From Massilia sp. Mn16-1_5 (GTDB taxonomy: Bacteria > Pseudomonadota > Gammaproteobacteria > Burkholderiales > Burkholderiaceae_D), in assembly GCF_004798585.1 (NCBI RefSeq), contig NZ_PPXQ01000002.1, positions 310,001 through 374,000 of the forward strand: 64,000 nucleotides of DNA. Direction: 5' to 3'. Position 1 is the first letter of the stretch. Every line of letters starts with the position of its first letter. The translations under genes and the position numbers were made by a program. A model generated the notes under the pieces. The model ran no database searches, was not told where the DNA came from, and saw only the letters and a program-made list of their open reading frames with translations. Positions 33,882 to 42,603 of the stretch are shown piece after piece.

Positions 33882-34181
33882 TTGAAGAGTCCGGATTCGA
33901 TATACCAGGATGCTGTCGATAGCGAAATTGATCGCCTTGCCCGGCTGTCTCCGTGTGAATTAATGCGAATTGAACCCCTCAGCTGGAAGCTGGACACCGA
34001 ATGCGGTCCTGTCGAGCTGCATTGCGTAATTAGCGACCAGAGCGACGTTCGACATATCGTCGTCATGTCCGAGCGGCCGCTGATGCTCGGTATGGCTCGG
34101 AGGCGATTTGTCGCGGCGGTCGAAGTCAAGTTGAGTGCGGAGCGTATGTCCAATGCATGTGTTTCGGACTTGTATGATTAG
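33882..34181 (+). CDS. hypothetical protein, possibly acquired
   Basis: A 99-residue soluble protein beginning at a TTG codon with GAGGATAATGAA before it. Sequence runs KSPDSIYQDAVDSEIDRLA, then beta-rich ELHCVISDQSDVRHIVVMSE. I recognise no family. Its codon use is visibly less GC-rich than the neighbours (GAT, ATT, GTT, TTG), and it is bracketed by short direct repeats at 33803 and 34207, which suggests it arrived by transfer or belongs to a small insertion. Confidence 0.55.
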   Translation: MKSPDSIYQDAVDSEIDRLARLSPCELMRIEPLSWKLDTECGPVELHCVISDQSDVRHIVVMSERPLMLGMARRRFVAAVEVKLSAERMSNACVSDLYD

Positions 34182-34206
34182 ACTCGCGGTGAGCCGCAGA
34201 CGGCGA

Positions 34207-34231
34207 ATCTAAATCAGACACCTGCCCCCAC
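34207..34231. repeat. right direct repeat flanking a small gene
   Basis: ATCTAAATCAGACACCTGCCCCCAC, the partner of the repeat at 33803-33824. It ends three bases before the stop codon of the next minus-strand gene. Confidence 0.45.
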
Positions 34232-34234
34232 CGT

Positions 34235-34897
34235 TCAGTGCCCGATCATGGCGAGCTCATCGGAAGGGAGCACCCGTAATCCGCGTGCGATGGGAACTGC
34301 CCGCACCAGGGCGGCCGCAACAGCGCTCGCGGCAACCGGCCTGTAGCGCCCCGGCAGCAAAGGCGAGACCAGCCTGCCGATCGGTGCGGCGATCCTTTCG
34401 CCCCAGCGCAGCGGCTGGTTCAAACTGCTCCGATCGCCGAGCAGGAGTGAAGGTTGCGCGATCACCAGTGCCGGAAACAGCGGTTTCAGCGCCGCCTCCA
34501 GCTCGCCTTTGACCCGGTTGTAGAACACCCTTGATTGCGCATCCGCCCCGACGGCGCTGACCAGGCCGGCGCGCGTCGCCCCTGCGGCCGCGGCCAGCGT
34601 GGCCACGGCAAGGTTGGCCTCTAGGTCGACGGCCCGGAACGCCTGTTCGCTGCCCGCCACGCGGATCGTGGTGCCAAGCGCCAGGTAGACTTCATCGACG
34701 CGCGGCAAGGAGGGCAGCCGGGCGAAATCCACGATATGAACCTGCACCCGCGGATCGGATTGATCGAGCGCGCGCCGGCTCAGCACGTGAATCTCGGTTA
34801 CTGCGTGATCGGCCAGCAGGGCGCGCAGGATCTCCCTGCCGACCAGGCCGGTGGCGCCGGCAAGCAGGACCCTGCGAGGGACGAGATGGTCGGACAT
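34235..34897 (-). CDS. NAD(P)-binding Rossmann-fold oxidoreductase
   Basis: A 220-residue short atypical SDR. The N-terminal nucleotide motif is VLLAGATGLVGREILRALLA (G-A-T-G-x2-G), and SAVGADAQSRVFYNRVKGEL supplies the Ser and Tyr-like region (YNRVKG). It resembles HTATIP2/oxidoreductase-like NAD(P)H-binding proteins. The start at 34897 follows a weak AAAGG; the longer frame upstream runs antisense into the next gene and is not credible. The substrate is unknown. Confidence 0.82.
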   Translation of the reverse strand: MSDHLVPRRVLLAGATGLVGREILRALLADHAVTEIHVLSRRALDQSDPRVQVHIVDFARLPSLPRVDEVYLALGTTIRVAGSEQAFRAVDLEANLAVATLAAAAGATRAGLVSAVGADAQSRVFYNRVKGELEAALKPLFPALVIAQPSLLLGDRSSLNQPLRWGERIAAPIGRLVSPLLPGRYRPVAASAVAAALVRAVPIARGLRVLPSDELAMIGH

Positions 34898-35020
34898 GGA
34901 TGCCTTTGCGAGTAAAGTCGAGAAACCTGGGTCACGTAAAACCAGTTCAGGAGTAGACTGTAATCCACTCTGCATGCCGCTGCCTGCACCCTCCGCATTC
35001 ACACCTGGAAAGGCCCGATC

Positions 35021-35770
35021 GTGATCGTCGTCTACAAATACGGCTATCCGCCCGGTACGGCGACGCCGGATATCAGTCCCTTCGTCGTCAAGCTGGAAAC
35101 CTGGCTGCGCATGTCCGGTATCCCTTATGAAACCCGCACCGGCACCCGTCGCGAGATGCCGAAGGCCAAGCTGCCGGCAGTGCGGGTCGATGGACGCCTG
35201 ATCGCCGACTCGTCCTTCATCATCGCTCATCTCCAGCAGCACGATCCCCGCGCGCTGCGCGACACCCATCTCAGTTCCTTGCAACAGGCGCAGGCCGAGG
35301 CGATCAAGGCCCTCGTCGAGAGCCAGCTGTATTTTGTCGGCTTCTATTTCCGTTGGTGCGTTCCCGCGAATTTCGACCGCTACCGGCCCTTGCTGCTCGA
35401 TTATGCCAGGCGCAGCGTGCCAGGCTGGCAGCGCCCCTTGCTTCCACTGATCGGGAACGCCGTCCTCTCGATGATACGGCGCCGGAAGGCCCGCCAGGCA
35501 TGGGAGCAGGGCATGGGGCGCCACAGCGGCGAGGAGGTGCTGGCCATCGGCTGCGATGGCGTGCGGGCCCTGGCGACGCTATTGGGGCAGCAAGACTATC
35601 TGTTCGGCGCATTCCCGAGCACCGTTGACGCAAGCGTGTATGGCATGGTGCACACCCTCGTCAAACATCCGTTCCCGGGGCCGATGCAGGATTTTACGCT
35701 GGCCCAGCCGGAGCTGATGGCTTACCACGACCGCATCGCGCGGCGCTACTGGGCAGAGGTTGGGCAATGA
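35021..35770 (+). CDS. glutathione S-transferase-like protein (metaxin/FAXC type)
   Basis: A 249-residue protein starting at GTG with GGAAAGG upstream. The thioredoxin-like N-terminus (IVVYKYGYPPGTATPDISPF, then KLPAVRVDGRLIADSSFIIA) and the helical C-terminal domain ending in FPSTVDASVYGMVHTLVKHP match the GST-like family that includes eukaryotic failed-axon-connections and metaxin proteins. The catalytic role is unknown. Its stop overlaps the next gene's start (ATGA), so the two are coupled. Confidence 0.85.
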   Translation: MIVVYKYGYPPGTATPDISPFVVKLETWLRMSGIPYETRTGTRREMPKAKLPAVRVDGRLIADSSFIIAHLQQHDPRALRDTHLSSLQQAQAEAIKALVESQLYFVGFYFRWCVPANFDRYRPLLLDYARRSVPGWQRPLLPLIGNAVLSMIRRRKARQAWEQGMGRHSGEEVLAIGCDGVRALATLLGQQDYLFGAFPSTVDASVYGMVHTLVKHPFPGPMQDFTLAQPELMAYHDRIARRYWAEVGQ

Positions 35771-36657
35771 GTCAGCGGATAGACGTCGAGTTCGTATCCG
35801 GCCAGAAAGGTGAGCATTGCCGCGCCTGGTTGTACGAGCCCGGGGAAAAAGGCCCGTTTCCCATCATTGTCATGGCGCACGGGCTGGGAGGCACCAGGAA
35901 GATGCGACTGGATGCCTTTGCGGAGCGTTTTTCCGGCGCGGGCTACGCCTGTCTGGTCTTCGACTACCGTCATTTTGGAACGAGCGAGGGCCATCCCCGG
36001 CAATTGCTCGACATCGGCAAGCAGCTGCAGGATTGGTCGTCCGCCATCGGTTTCGCGCGCAAGCAGAAAAACGTAAGAGCCGACCAGGTTGTTCTGTGGG
36101 GAACCTCTTTCGGTGGCGGCCATGTGCTCGTCGCCGCGGCGGAGGATACGCGGGTGGCCGCTGTCGTCGCCCAGTGCCCATTTACCGACGGCATCGCCTC
36201 TGCGCTGGCCATGGACTGGCGCAGCAGCATCAAAACAAGCGCAAAAGCCGTCTGCGACGTACTTCGGTCCGCCCTTGGATTGACGCCATTGTTTGTGCCT
36301 GCCGCAGGTCCGCCGCGCTCCGCGGCATTCATGACCGCGCCCGACGCGCAACCCGGTTACCTGGCGCTGGTTCCCGCCGGCTCCGTGTTCGACAATCGGG
36401 TGACCGCGCGCTCTGCGCTGGCCATTATTCCTTATCGACCGGGGCGCAGGGCAGCGCAGTTGGCGTGTCCGGTGCTGTTCTGCATTTGTGAGGACGACTC
36501 GGTGGCCCCGGCCAAGCCGGCCTTGCGCTATGCGAGGCAAGCGCCAGGCGGTGAAGTGCGCTTGTATGCGCAGAAGCATTTCGACATCTATGTCGGCGCA
36601 GGCTTCGAACAAGCCGTGACCGACCAGCTGACATTCCTGCGCCGCTGCATTTCGTGA
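35767..36657 (+). CDS. alpha/beta hydrolase
   Basis: A 296-residue hydrolase of the X-Pro dipeptidyl-peptidase/dienelactone-like type. It has the oxyanion motif MAHGLGGTRKM, the nucleophile elbow LWGTSFGGGH, the acid in FCICEDDSVAP and the His in YAQKHFDIYVGAGF. There is no signal peptide, so it is cytoplasmic. It overlaps the GST-like gene by four bases. The substrate is unknown. Confidence 0.9.
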   Translation: MSQRIDVEFVSGQKGEHCRAWLYEPGEKGPFPIIVMAHGLGGTRKMRLDAFAERFSGAGYACLVFDYRHFGTSEGHPRQLLDIGKQLQDWSSAIGFARKQKNVRADQVVLWGTSFGGGHVLVAAAEDTRVAAVVAQCPFTDGIASALAMDWRSSIKTSAKAVCDVLRSALGLTPLFVPAAGPPRSAAFMTAPDAQPGYLALVPAGSVFDNRVTARSALAIIPYRPGRRAAQLACPVLFCICEDDSVAPAKPALRYARQAPGGEVRLYAQKHFDIYVGAGFEQAVTDQLTFLRRCIS

Positions 36658-36684
36658 AAAGGACGAAGTCCCCGCCTCTCCCTT

Positions 36685-37107
36685 CTAGCCCCGCGCAATC
36701 ACCAGCAAACCCGCCGCAATCAGGCCGGCTCCCGCCAGCTTCGCCAGTGTAAGCGCCTCGCCCAGTATCCACCAGGCCAGCAGCAGGGCCACCACCACGC
36801 TGCCCTTGTCGATCAGCGCCACGGTCGACACTTCGCCCTGCTTGATCGCCTTGTAGTAGAAGATCCAGGAGGCGGCGGTCGTCACGCCCGACAGGCCCAG
36901 CCAGAAATAATTTTTCCAGGTCAGCGCTTCGAACTGCGACATTGGCACGACCGCGGCGGCAAACAGCAGGACGAACACGAAGACGAAGCAGGTGCGGATC
37001 GCGAGCCCGAGGTCAGCGGAGATGCCGGTCAGCCCGAGCTTGGCGATCACCGAGGTGAAGCCGGCGAATGCCATCGACGCGAATGCATAGGCGATCCAGC
37101 GTTCCAT
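36685..37107 (-). CDS. short EamA/DMT-type membrane transporter
   Basis: A 140-residue protein of four to five helices, equal to one EamA repeat (MERWIAYAFASMAFAGFTSV, then WIFYYKAIKQGEVSTVALID and LLLAWWILGEALTLAKLAGA). Single-repeat members are thought to act as dimers. GAAAGGAAAACAC precedes the ATG at 37107. It lies 11 bases after the LacI-type regulator gene and is probably co-transcribed with it. The substrate is unknown. Confidence 0.85.
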   Translation of the reverse strand: MERWIAYAFASMAFAGFTSVIAKLGLTGISADLGLAIRTCFVFVFVLLFAAAVVPMSQFEALTWKNYFWLGLSGVTTAASWIFYYKAIKQGEVSTVALIDKGSVVVALLLAWWILGEALTLAKLAGAGLIAAGLLVIARG

Positions 37108-37118
37108 GTGTTTTCCTT

Positions 37119-38177
37119 TCAGGCGGAGGGGGAGGGCCTTGCCGTCGACTCGCGCTCCATCAGGCTGAAGCCCACGTCGATGATGTTGTCTTCGAGCGGC
37201 CTGCCTTCGATCCGCGCGAGCAGCGCGCGCGCGGCCTGGATGCCGATGGCGCGCTTGTCGACGTACACCGACGAAATCGGCGGCGAGGTGTGGCCTGCGA
37301 AATCGAAGTCGCCGAAGCCCATGATGCCGAGCTGGCCCGGCACGGCGATGCCGCGCACCGAGGCCTCGGTCAGTACGCCCTGGGCCAGCGCATCGGAACT
37401 GCAGACGATCACGTCGAGGTCCGGATGCCGCTCGAGCAGGGCGCGCAGGCCCTGGCGTCCGAGCGCCAGGTTCGCGGGCACCGGGACCATGTGGGCCGGG
37501 GGAGGGGGCAGCCCGGCGCGGCGCAGCGCCGCCTCCAGGCCCTTGCGGCGCACGGCGGCCCGTTCGTCGTTGGCCCATACCAGGCCGAAGCGCCGGTATC
37601 CCTTGTCCAGCAGGTAGCGCCCGATCGTCTCGCCGATGTCCGTGTGCGAGAAGCCGACCAGCATGTCGAGCGGTGTCGGCGTCAGGTCCCAGGTCTCCAC
37701 CACCGGCACGCGCGACGCCAGCAGCTTCTTGCGCACGCTTTGCAGGTGGCTGATGCCGGTGAGGACCACGCCGTCCGGTTGCCGGCTCAGGATGGCGGAC
37801 ACCGCTTCTTCTTCGTTCTGCGCCGAGTAGTTCGAGACGCTCAACAGCAACTGGTAGCCATGCGCCGCCAGCTCGTCGCCGAGTGCCTGCACCGTCTCCG
37901 CGAACATCGAGTTGAACAGCTGGGGCACGACGGCTGCGATCAGGCGGCTGCGTTTCGAGGCCAGGCTGCCGGCAAGCATATTCGGAATGTAGCCGATCGA
38001 GGCCGCCGCCTCTTTCACGCGTTCGATGGTCTCCGGCTTGACCAGCTTGGGGTTGTGCAGGGCGCGCGACACGGTGATCGGCGACAGGCCCGCCAAGCGT
38101 GCGACGTCCTTGAGCGTGATGCTCTGCGCACGGGAGGCGTCCGGATGGTCAGGGTCGGTCGGCATGGAAGAGGACAT
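37119..38177 (-). CDS. LacI-family regulator of the aldarate cluster
   Basis: A 352-residue repressor with an N-terminal HTH (ITLKDVARLAGLSPITVSRA, about 19-38), hinge helix NMLAGSLASKRSRLIAAVVP and a periplasmic-binding-like sensor domain. It resembles GntR/IdnR-type gluconate regulators. It is divergent from the talarate/galactarate dehydratase gene, with several copies of a TGATTGCG-centred operator between them. The likely inducer is galactarate, talarate or a related sugar acid. Confidence 0.92.
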   Translation of the reverse strand: MSSSMPTDPDHPDASRAQSITLKDVARLAGLSPITVSRALHNPKLVKPETIERVKEAAASIGYIPNMLAGSLASKRSRLIAAVVPQLFNSMFAETVQALGDELAAHGYQLLLSVSNYSAQNEEEAVSAILSRQPDGVVLTGISHLQSVRKKLLASRVPVVETWDLTPTPLDMLVGFSHTDIGETIGRYLLDKGYRRFGLVWANDERAAVRRKGLEAALRRAGLPPPPAHMVPVPANLALGRQGLRALLERHPDLDVIVCSSDALAQGVLTEASVRGIAVPGQLGIMGFGDFDFAGHTSPPISSVYVDKRAIGIQAARALLARIEGRPLEDNIIDVGFSLMERESTARPSPSA

Positions 38178-38189
38178 GCAAATTCTGCT

Positions 38190-38392
38190 TGATTACGTTA
38201 ATGATTGCGTTATCATACCAAAACGCCCGGCTTGAAGTGCTTCGAAGCACACCCCGGCGGACACGGCGGAAAGCCCGCCGGATAGTGGCCCGATTCGTCC
38301 AGGCCATATTTTTTGATTCCGAATGATTGCGCTGTCATTTATGAGCCTTAAGTGCTCTGCCTGTCGAATGCTCAGAAATGATTGCGCAACCA
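38190..38392. promoter_or_regulatory. cluster of LacI-type operators
   Basis: Three 14-base sites share TGATTGCG plus a degenerate right arm: TGATTGCGTTATCA (38202-38215), TGATTGCGCTGTCA (38324-38337) and TGATTGCGCAACCA (38379-38392). All are close to the perfect palindrome TGATTG-CG-CAATCA. A weaker relative, TGATTACGTTAATG, starts at 38190. The central CG is typical of LacI-family sites. Two groups more than 100 bases apart would allow DNA looping. Confidence 0.65.
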
Positions 38393-38422
38393 TTAATGCC
38401 GCCCTTTGACATGGAGCTTGCC

Positions 38423-39577
38423 ATGACCACATCCCCCATCCACACCGCCATCCAGAGCGACAGCATCGCGTGGATCCGTATTTCCTCGTCCTACCTGCCG
38501 CTGGCGAACCCGATCAGCGACGCCAAGGTGCTCACCGGACGCCAGAAGCCGATGACCGAGATCGCGATGCTGTTTGTCGAGATCGAAACCCATGATGGCC
38601 ACACGGGCCTGGGTTTCAGCTATTCCAAGCGCGCCGGCGGTCCCGGCCAGTTCGCCCACGCGAAGGAAATCGCGCCGGCCCTGCTGGGCGAGGACCCGAA
38701 CGATATCGCGCGCCTGTGGGACAAGCTGTGCTGGGCCGGCGCCTCGGTTGGCCGCAGCGGGCTGTCGGTGCAGGCCATCGGCGCCTTCGACGTCGCCCTG
38801 TGGGACCTGAAGGCGAAACGTGCAAACCTGTCGCTGGCCAAGCTCCTCGGCGCGCATCGCGATTCGGTGCGCTGCTATAACACCTCGGGCGGCTTCCTGC
38901 ACACGCCTCTCGAGCAGCTGCTCGTCAACACGACGGCCTCGCGCGAGAAGGGCATCGGCGGCATCAAGCTGAAAGTGGGCCAGCCAAACTGCGCGCTGGA
39001 TATCGAGCGCGTACAGGCCGTGCGCGCGCACCTCGGCGACTTCCCGCTGATGGTCGACGCCAACCAGCAATGGGACCGCCCGACCGCGCAGCGCATGTGC
39101 CGCACCTTCGAGCAGTTCAACCTGGTCTGGATCGAGGAACCCCTCGACTGCTACGACTACGAAGGCCACGCCGCGCTGGCCGCGCAGTTCGACACCCCGA
39201 TCGCCACCGGCGAGATGCTCACCAGCGCCGCCGAGCACGGGGACCTGATCCGCCACCGCGCCGCCGACTACCTGATGCCCGACGGGCCGCGCGTCGGCGG
39301 CATCACGCCTTTCCTGAAAGTGGCGGGCCTGGCCAGCCACGCCGGCCTGATGCTGGCGCCGCACTTCGCGATGGAACTGCACGTGCACCTGGCGGCAGCC
39401 TATCCGACCGAACCCTGGGTCGAACACTTCGAATGGCTCGAGCCCCTGTTCAACGAGCGGCTGGAACTGAAGAACGGCCGCATGATCGTGCCGACCCGGC
39501 CGGGCCTGGGCGTGAGCCTGAGCGAGCAGGCGCGCGCCTGGAACCGCGAGCAGGCCGAAGTCGGCCGGCGTCCCTGA
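38423..39577 (+). CDS. L-talarate/galactarate dehydratase (enolase superfamily)
   Basis: A 384-residue mandelate-racemase-type dehydratase. It follows the Salmonella L-talarate/galactarate dehydratase closely by memory: [63 protein letters not shown] (catalytic Lys), [10 protein letters not shown] (metal Asp), [18 protein letters not shown], and the catalytic His in [12 protein letters not shown]. It removes water from galactarate or talarate to give a keto-deoxy acid. The start at 38423 is chosen because GGAG lies six bases before it; ATG 38411 is an alternative. Confidence 0.92.
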   Translation: MTTSPIHTAIQSDSIAWIRISSSYLPLANPISDAKVLTGRQKPMTEIAMLFVEIETHDGHTGLGFSYSKRAGGPGQFAHAKEIAPALLGEDPNDIARLWDKLCWAGASVGRSGLSVQAIGAFDVALWDLKAKRANLSLAKLLGAHRDSVRCYNTSGGFLHTPLEQLLVNTTASREKGIGGIKLKVGQPNCALDIERVQAVRAHLGDFPLMVDANQQWDRPTAQRMCRTFEQFNLVWIEEPLDCYDYEGHAALAAQFDTPIATGEMLTSAAEHGDLIRHRAADYLMPDGPRVGGITPFLKVAGLASHAGLMLAPHFAMELHVHLAAAYPTEPWVEHFEWLEPLFNERLELKNGRMIVPTRPGLGVSLSEQARAWNREQAEVGRRP

Positions 39578-39587
39578 GGGAGCGGCC

Positions 39588-41156
39588 ATGGAGAACAATA
39601 CGCAGATGGTGATCGGCGCGACGCCGCGCCACATCCGCATGCACGAGAACGACAACGTCGCCATCGTGGCCAACGACGGCGGGCTGCCGGCCGGAACCGC
39701 GTTTCCCGACGGCCTGGTCCTGGCGGGACACGTACCGCAAGGGCACAAGGTGGCCTTGCGCGCCATCCCGGCGGGAAGCCCGATCGTGCGCTACAACGTC
39801 CGCATCGGCCACGCGCTGCGCGACATCGGGCAGGGCGCCTGGGTCGAGGAGTCGCTGGTCGGCCTGCCGCCCGCGCGCAGCCTCGACGACTTGCCACGGC
39901 CGGCAAGTCCGCCCGCGCCCTTGCCGCCGCTGGAAGGCCATACTTTCGAAGGCTACCGCAATGAGGACGGCTCCGTCGGCACCCGCAACATCCTTGCGAT
40001 CAGCACTACCGTGCAATGCGTGAGTGGCGTGGTGGATTTCGCGGTCAAACGCATCCGCGAGGAGCTGCTGCCGAACTACCCGAACGTGGACGACGTGGTC
40101 GCGATCGAGCATGCCTACGGCTGCGGCGTCGCCATCGATGCGCCCGGCGCCGACATTCCGATCCGCACCCTGCGCAATATCGCGAAGAACCCGAACTTCG
40201 GCGGGCGCGTCATGACCGTCAGCCTGGGCTGCGAGAAGCTGCAGCCGGCGCGCCTGTTCCCGCAGAGGAGCATCCCGATCCAGGGTGCGTCCGGGCCGGA
40301 CGTCGTCTGCCTGCAGGACAGCGCGCATGTCGGCTTCCACTCGATGATCGAGTCGATCATGGCGACCGCGGAGCGGCACCTGGCCCAGCTCGACCGGCGC
40401 CGCCGCGAGACCTGTCCGGCTTCAAGCCTGGTGGTCGGCGTGCAGTGCGGCGGCAGCGATGCCTTCTCGGGCGTGACCGCCAACCCGGCCGTCGGCTTCG
40501 CCAGCGACCTGCTGGTGCGGGCCGGCGCGGCCGTGATGTTTTCGGAAGTGACCGAAGTGCGCGACGGGATCGACCAGCTGACCGCGCGCGCCGCCAACGA
40601 GGAATTGGCCCAGGCCATGATCCGCGAAATGGCCTGGTACGACGCCTATCTGCAACGCGGCGGGGTCGATCGCAGCGCCAACACGACGCCCGGCAACAAG
40701 AAGGGCGGACTGGCCAACATCGTCGAGAAGGCGATGGGCTCGATCATCAAGTCCGGCACCAGCCCGATTACGGGCGTGCTGTCGCCCGGCGAGAAGCTGG
40801 CCGGGAAGGGCTTGATCTATGCCGCCACGCCGGCCAGCGACTTCGTCTGCGGCACCCTGCAGCTGGCCGCGGGCATGAACGTCCACGTGTTCACCACCGG
40901 GCGCGGCACGCCCTACGGCCTGGCTGCGGTACCGGTCGTGAAGGTGGCGACGCGCGACGACCTGGCACGCCGCTGGCACGACCTGATGGACGTGAATGCC
41001 GGCCGCATCGCCACCGGCGAGGCGACGATCGAGGAGCTGGGTTGGGAGCTGTTCCAGTTCATCCTGGATGTCGCCAGCGGACGCAAGAAAACCTGGGCCG
41101 AGCACTGGCGGCTGCACAACGCCCTGGCCCTGTTCAACCCGGCGCCGATCACCTGA
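39588..41156 (+). CDS. garD: galactarate dehydratase (GarD/UxaA family)
   Basis: A 522-residue iron-dependent hydro-lyase. The N-terminal SAF-like domain ([20 protein letters not shown]) is joined to the UxaA-type core with [44 protein letters not shown] and [21 protein letters not shown]. It converts galactarate to 5-keto-4-deoxyglucarate. It starts 11 bases after the enolase-superfamily dehydratase, so two unrelated enzymes for the same type of reaction sit in one operon. Confidence 0.93.
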   Translation: MENNTQMVIGATPRHIRMHENDNVAIVANDGGLPAGTAFPDGLVLAGHVPQGHKVALRAIPAGSPIVRYNVRIGHALRDIGQGAWVEESLVGLPPARSLDDLPRPASPPAPLPPLEGHTFEGYRNEDGSVGTRNILAISTTVQCVSGVVDFAVKRIREELLPNYPNVDDVVAIEHAYGCGVAIDAPGADIPIRTLRNIAKNPNFGGRVMTVSLGCEKLQPARLFPQRSIPIQGASGPDVVCLQDSAHVGFHSMIESIMATAERHLAQLDRRRRETCPASSLVVGVQCGGSDAFSGVTANPAVGFASDLLVRAGAAVMFSEVTEVRDGIDQLTARAANEELAQAMIREMAWYDAYLQRGGVDRSANTTPGNKKGGLANIVEKAMGSIIKSGTSPITGVLSPGEKLAGKGLIYAATPASDFVCGTLQLAAGMNVHVFTTGRGTPYGLAAVPVVKVATRDDLARRWHDLMDVNAGRIATGEATIEELGWELFQFILDVASGRKKTWAEHWRLHNALALFNPAPIT

Positions 41157-41214
41157 ACCCGGCCGCTTTCCCCTTTCCCGTTTTGTAGCACCCACACACA
41201 ATCAGGAGACAACA

Positions 41215-42180
41215 ATGAACGCTAAAAAAATATTGCTGGGCCTTGTCATGGGGATGTCGGTGGCGCTCGGGGCGCAGGCCGGCTATCCGGAGCGGACCAT
41301 CACGGCGGTGGTGCCCTTTCCGCCGGGCGGCTCGACCGATGCGATCGCGCGCGCGATCGGGCCGAAGATCACGGCGCGCCTGGGCCAACCCTGGGTCGTC
41401 GACAACCGCCCCGGTGCCACCGGCGCCATCGGCGCGGCCATGGTCAAGCGTTCGGCACCGGACGGCTACACCTTGCTGGTGGCATCGATCGGCGTGTATG
41501 CGGTCAATCCCTGGCTGCAGAGGAAATTGCCTTACGATCCGGCCAGGGACTTCGACCTGCTGACGGTCGCGGTGCGGGCACCGAATGTGCTGGTGGTGAA
41601 CCCGAACCTGCCGGTCAACTCGCTTCCCGAGATGATCGCCCACCTGAAGAAACATCCCGGCAAGGTGACCTTCGCGTCTGCAGGGAATGGCACCTCGGAT
41701 CACCTGACGGCCGAACTGTTCTGGCAAAAGAGCGGCACCACGGCCCTGCACGTGCCCTACAAGGGCGGCGCCCCGGCGCTGACCGACCTGCTCGGCGGCC
41801 AGGTCGACGCCTCGTTCATGAACATCAATACCGTGCTCCCTTATATCAAGGCCGGCAGGCTGAAGGTGCTGGCCGTGACGGGCGATGGACGCGCCGCCGT
41901 GCTGCCGAAGGTGCCGACCCTGGGTGAAGAGGGTGTGCACGGCGTCGACATCTTTTCCTGGCAGGCCGTGGCCGCGCCGAAAGGCCTGCCGAAGGACGTG
42001 AAGGTCAAGCTCCACGACGCGGTCGTCGCGGCCCTGAACGAGCCCGACATCAAGGGCAAGCTGGTGGAGCAGGGCTTCGAGGTCGTCGCCAACAGCCCGG
42101 AACAGTTCGAAAAGTTCCTGGCGGTCGAACTGGCGCGCTGGAAGAACGTCATCGAAGTGGGCAAAATCACGGCCGACTGA
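41215..42180 (+). CDS. Bug/TctC-family solute-binding protein
   Basis: A 321-residue periplasmic binding protein. The signal peptide MNAKKILLGLVMGMSVALGA precedes the Bug signature YPERTITAVVPFPPGGSTDA, with later PGATGAIGAAMVKRSAPDGY and VPYKGGAPALTDLLGGQVD. The family binds carboxylic acids for tripartite tricarboxylate transporters. No TctA/TctB membrane genes are nearby, as is usual for Bug proteins. Operon position suggests an aldarate ligand. AGGAGACAAC precedes the ATG. Confidence 0.93.
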   Translation: MNAKKILLGLVMGMSVALGAQAGYPERTITAVVPFPPGGSTDAIARAIGPKITARLGQPWVVDNRPGATGAIGAAMVKRSAPDGYTLLVASIGVYAVNPWLQRKLPYDPARDFDLLTVAVRAPNVLVVNPNLPVNSLPEMIAHLKKHPGKVTFASAGNGTSDHLTAELFWQKSGTTALHVPYKGGAPALTDLLGGQVDASFMNINTVLPYIKAGRLKVLAVTGDGRAAVLPKVPTLGEEGVHGVDIFSWQAVAAPKGLPKDVKVKLHDAVVAALNEPDIKGKLVEQGFEVVANSPEQFEKFLAVELARWKNVIEVGKITAD

Positions 42181-42188
42181 GCAACTGC

Positions 42189-42599
42189 TTACGCCGGTCT
42201 CGTCTCCGTGCCGGCGCCGCGCGTGATGTGCAGCATGCGGCTCGGCGCCCGCACCTTCGCCGTATGCCAGACGCCCCGCGGCACCACGACGGCGCCGCTG
42301 CCGTTCAGGGCGATCGTGACGACGTTCGTGCCCTGCTCGAGCAGGAGGTCGACGGCGCCCGACAGCAGGTAGACGAATTCGTCGCCCTGCGGGTGCATCT
42401 CCCAGCTCGGCCAGTCCTCGGTAAACGCGAATTCGCTGACCAGCCAGCCCTGGCCGTGTTGTGCCAGCTCGGATGCGGGCAGCTGCCAGAAGGTATCCGC
42501 CGGCAGCGCCAAGGCCTCGCCGTCGTCGGCAAGGCGGACGTAGGTGTGTTGGGGGTGCAGGGGCATGAGGTCTCCGGTCGCAGTGTCGGGTACGTCCAT
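42189..42599 (-). CDS. cupin-domain protein
   Basis: A 136-residue single-domain cupin. Motif 1 is MHPQGDEFVYLLSGAVDLLL and motif 2 is GAVVVPRGVWHTAKV. It probably binds a metal through the His and Glu residues. It begins four bases after the stop of the EgtB/SenA-like gene on the same strand and is probably co-transcribed with it. The function is unknown. Confidence 0.85.
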   Translation of the reverse strand: MDVPDTATGDLMPLHPQHTYVRLADDGEALALPADTFWQLPASELAQHGQGWLVSEFAFTEDWPSWEMHPQGDEFVYLLSGAVDLLLEQGTNVVTIALNGSGAVVVPRGVWHTAKVRAPSRMLHITRGAGTETRPA

Positions 42600-42603
42600 C
42601 CTA

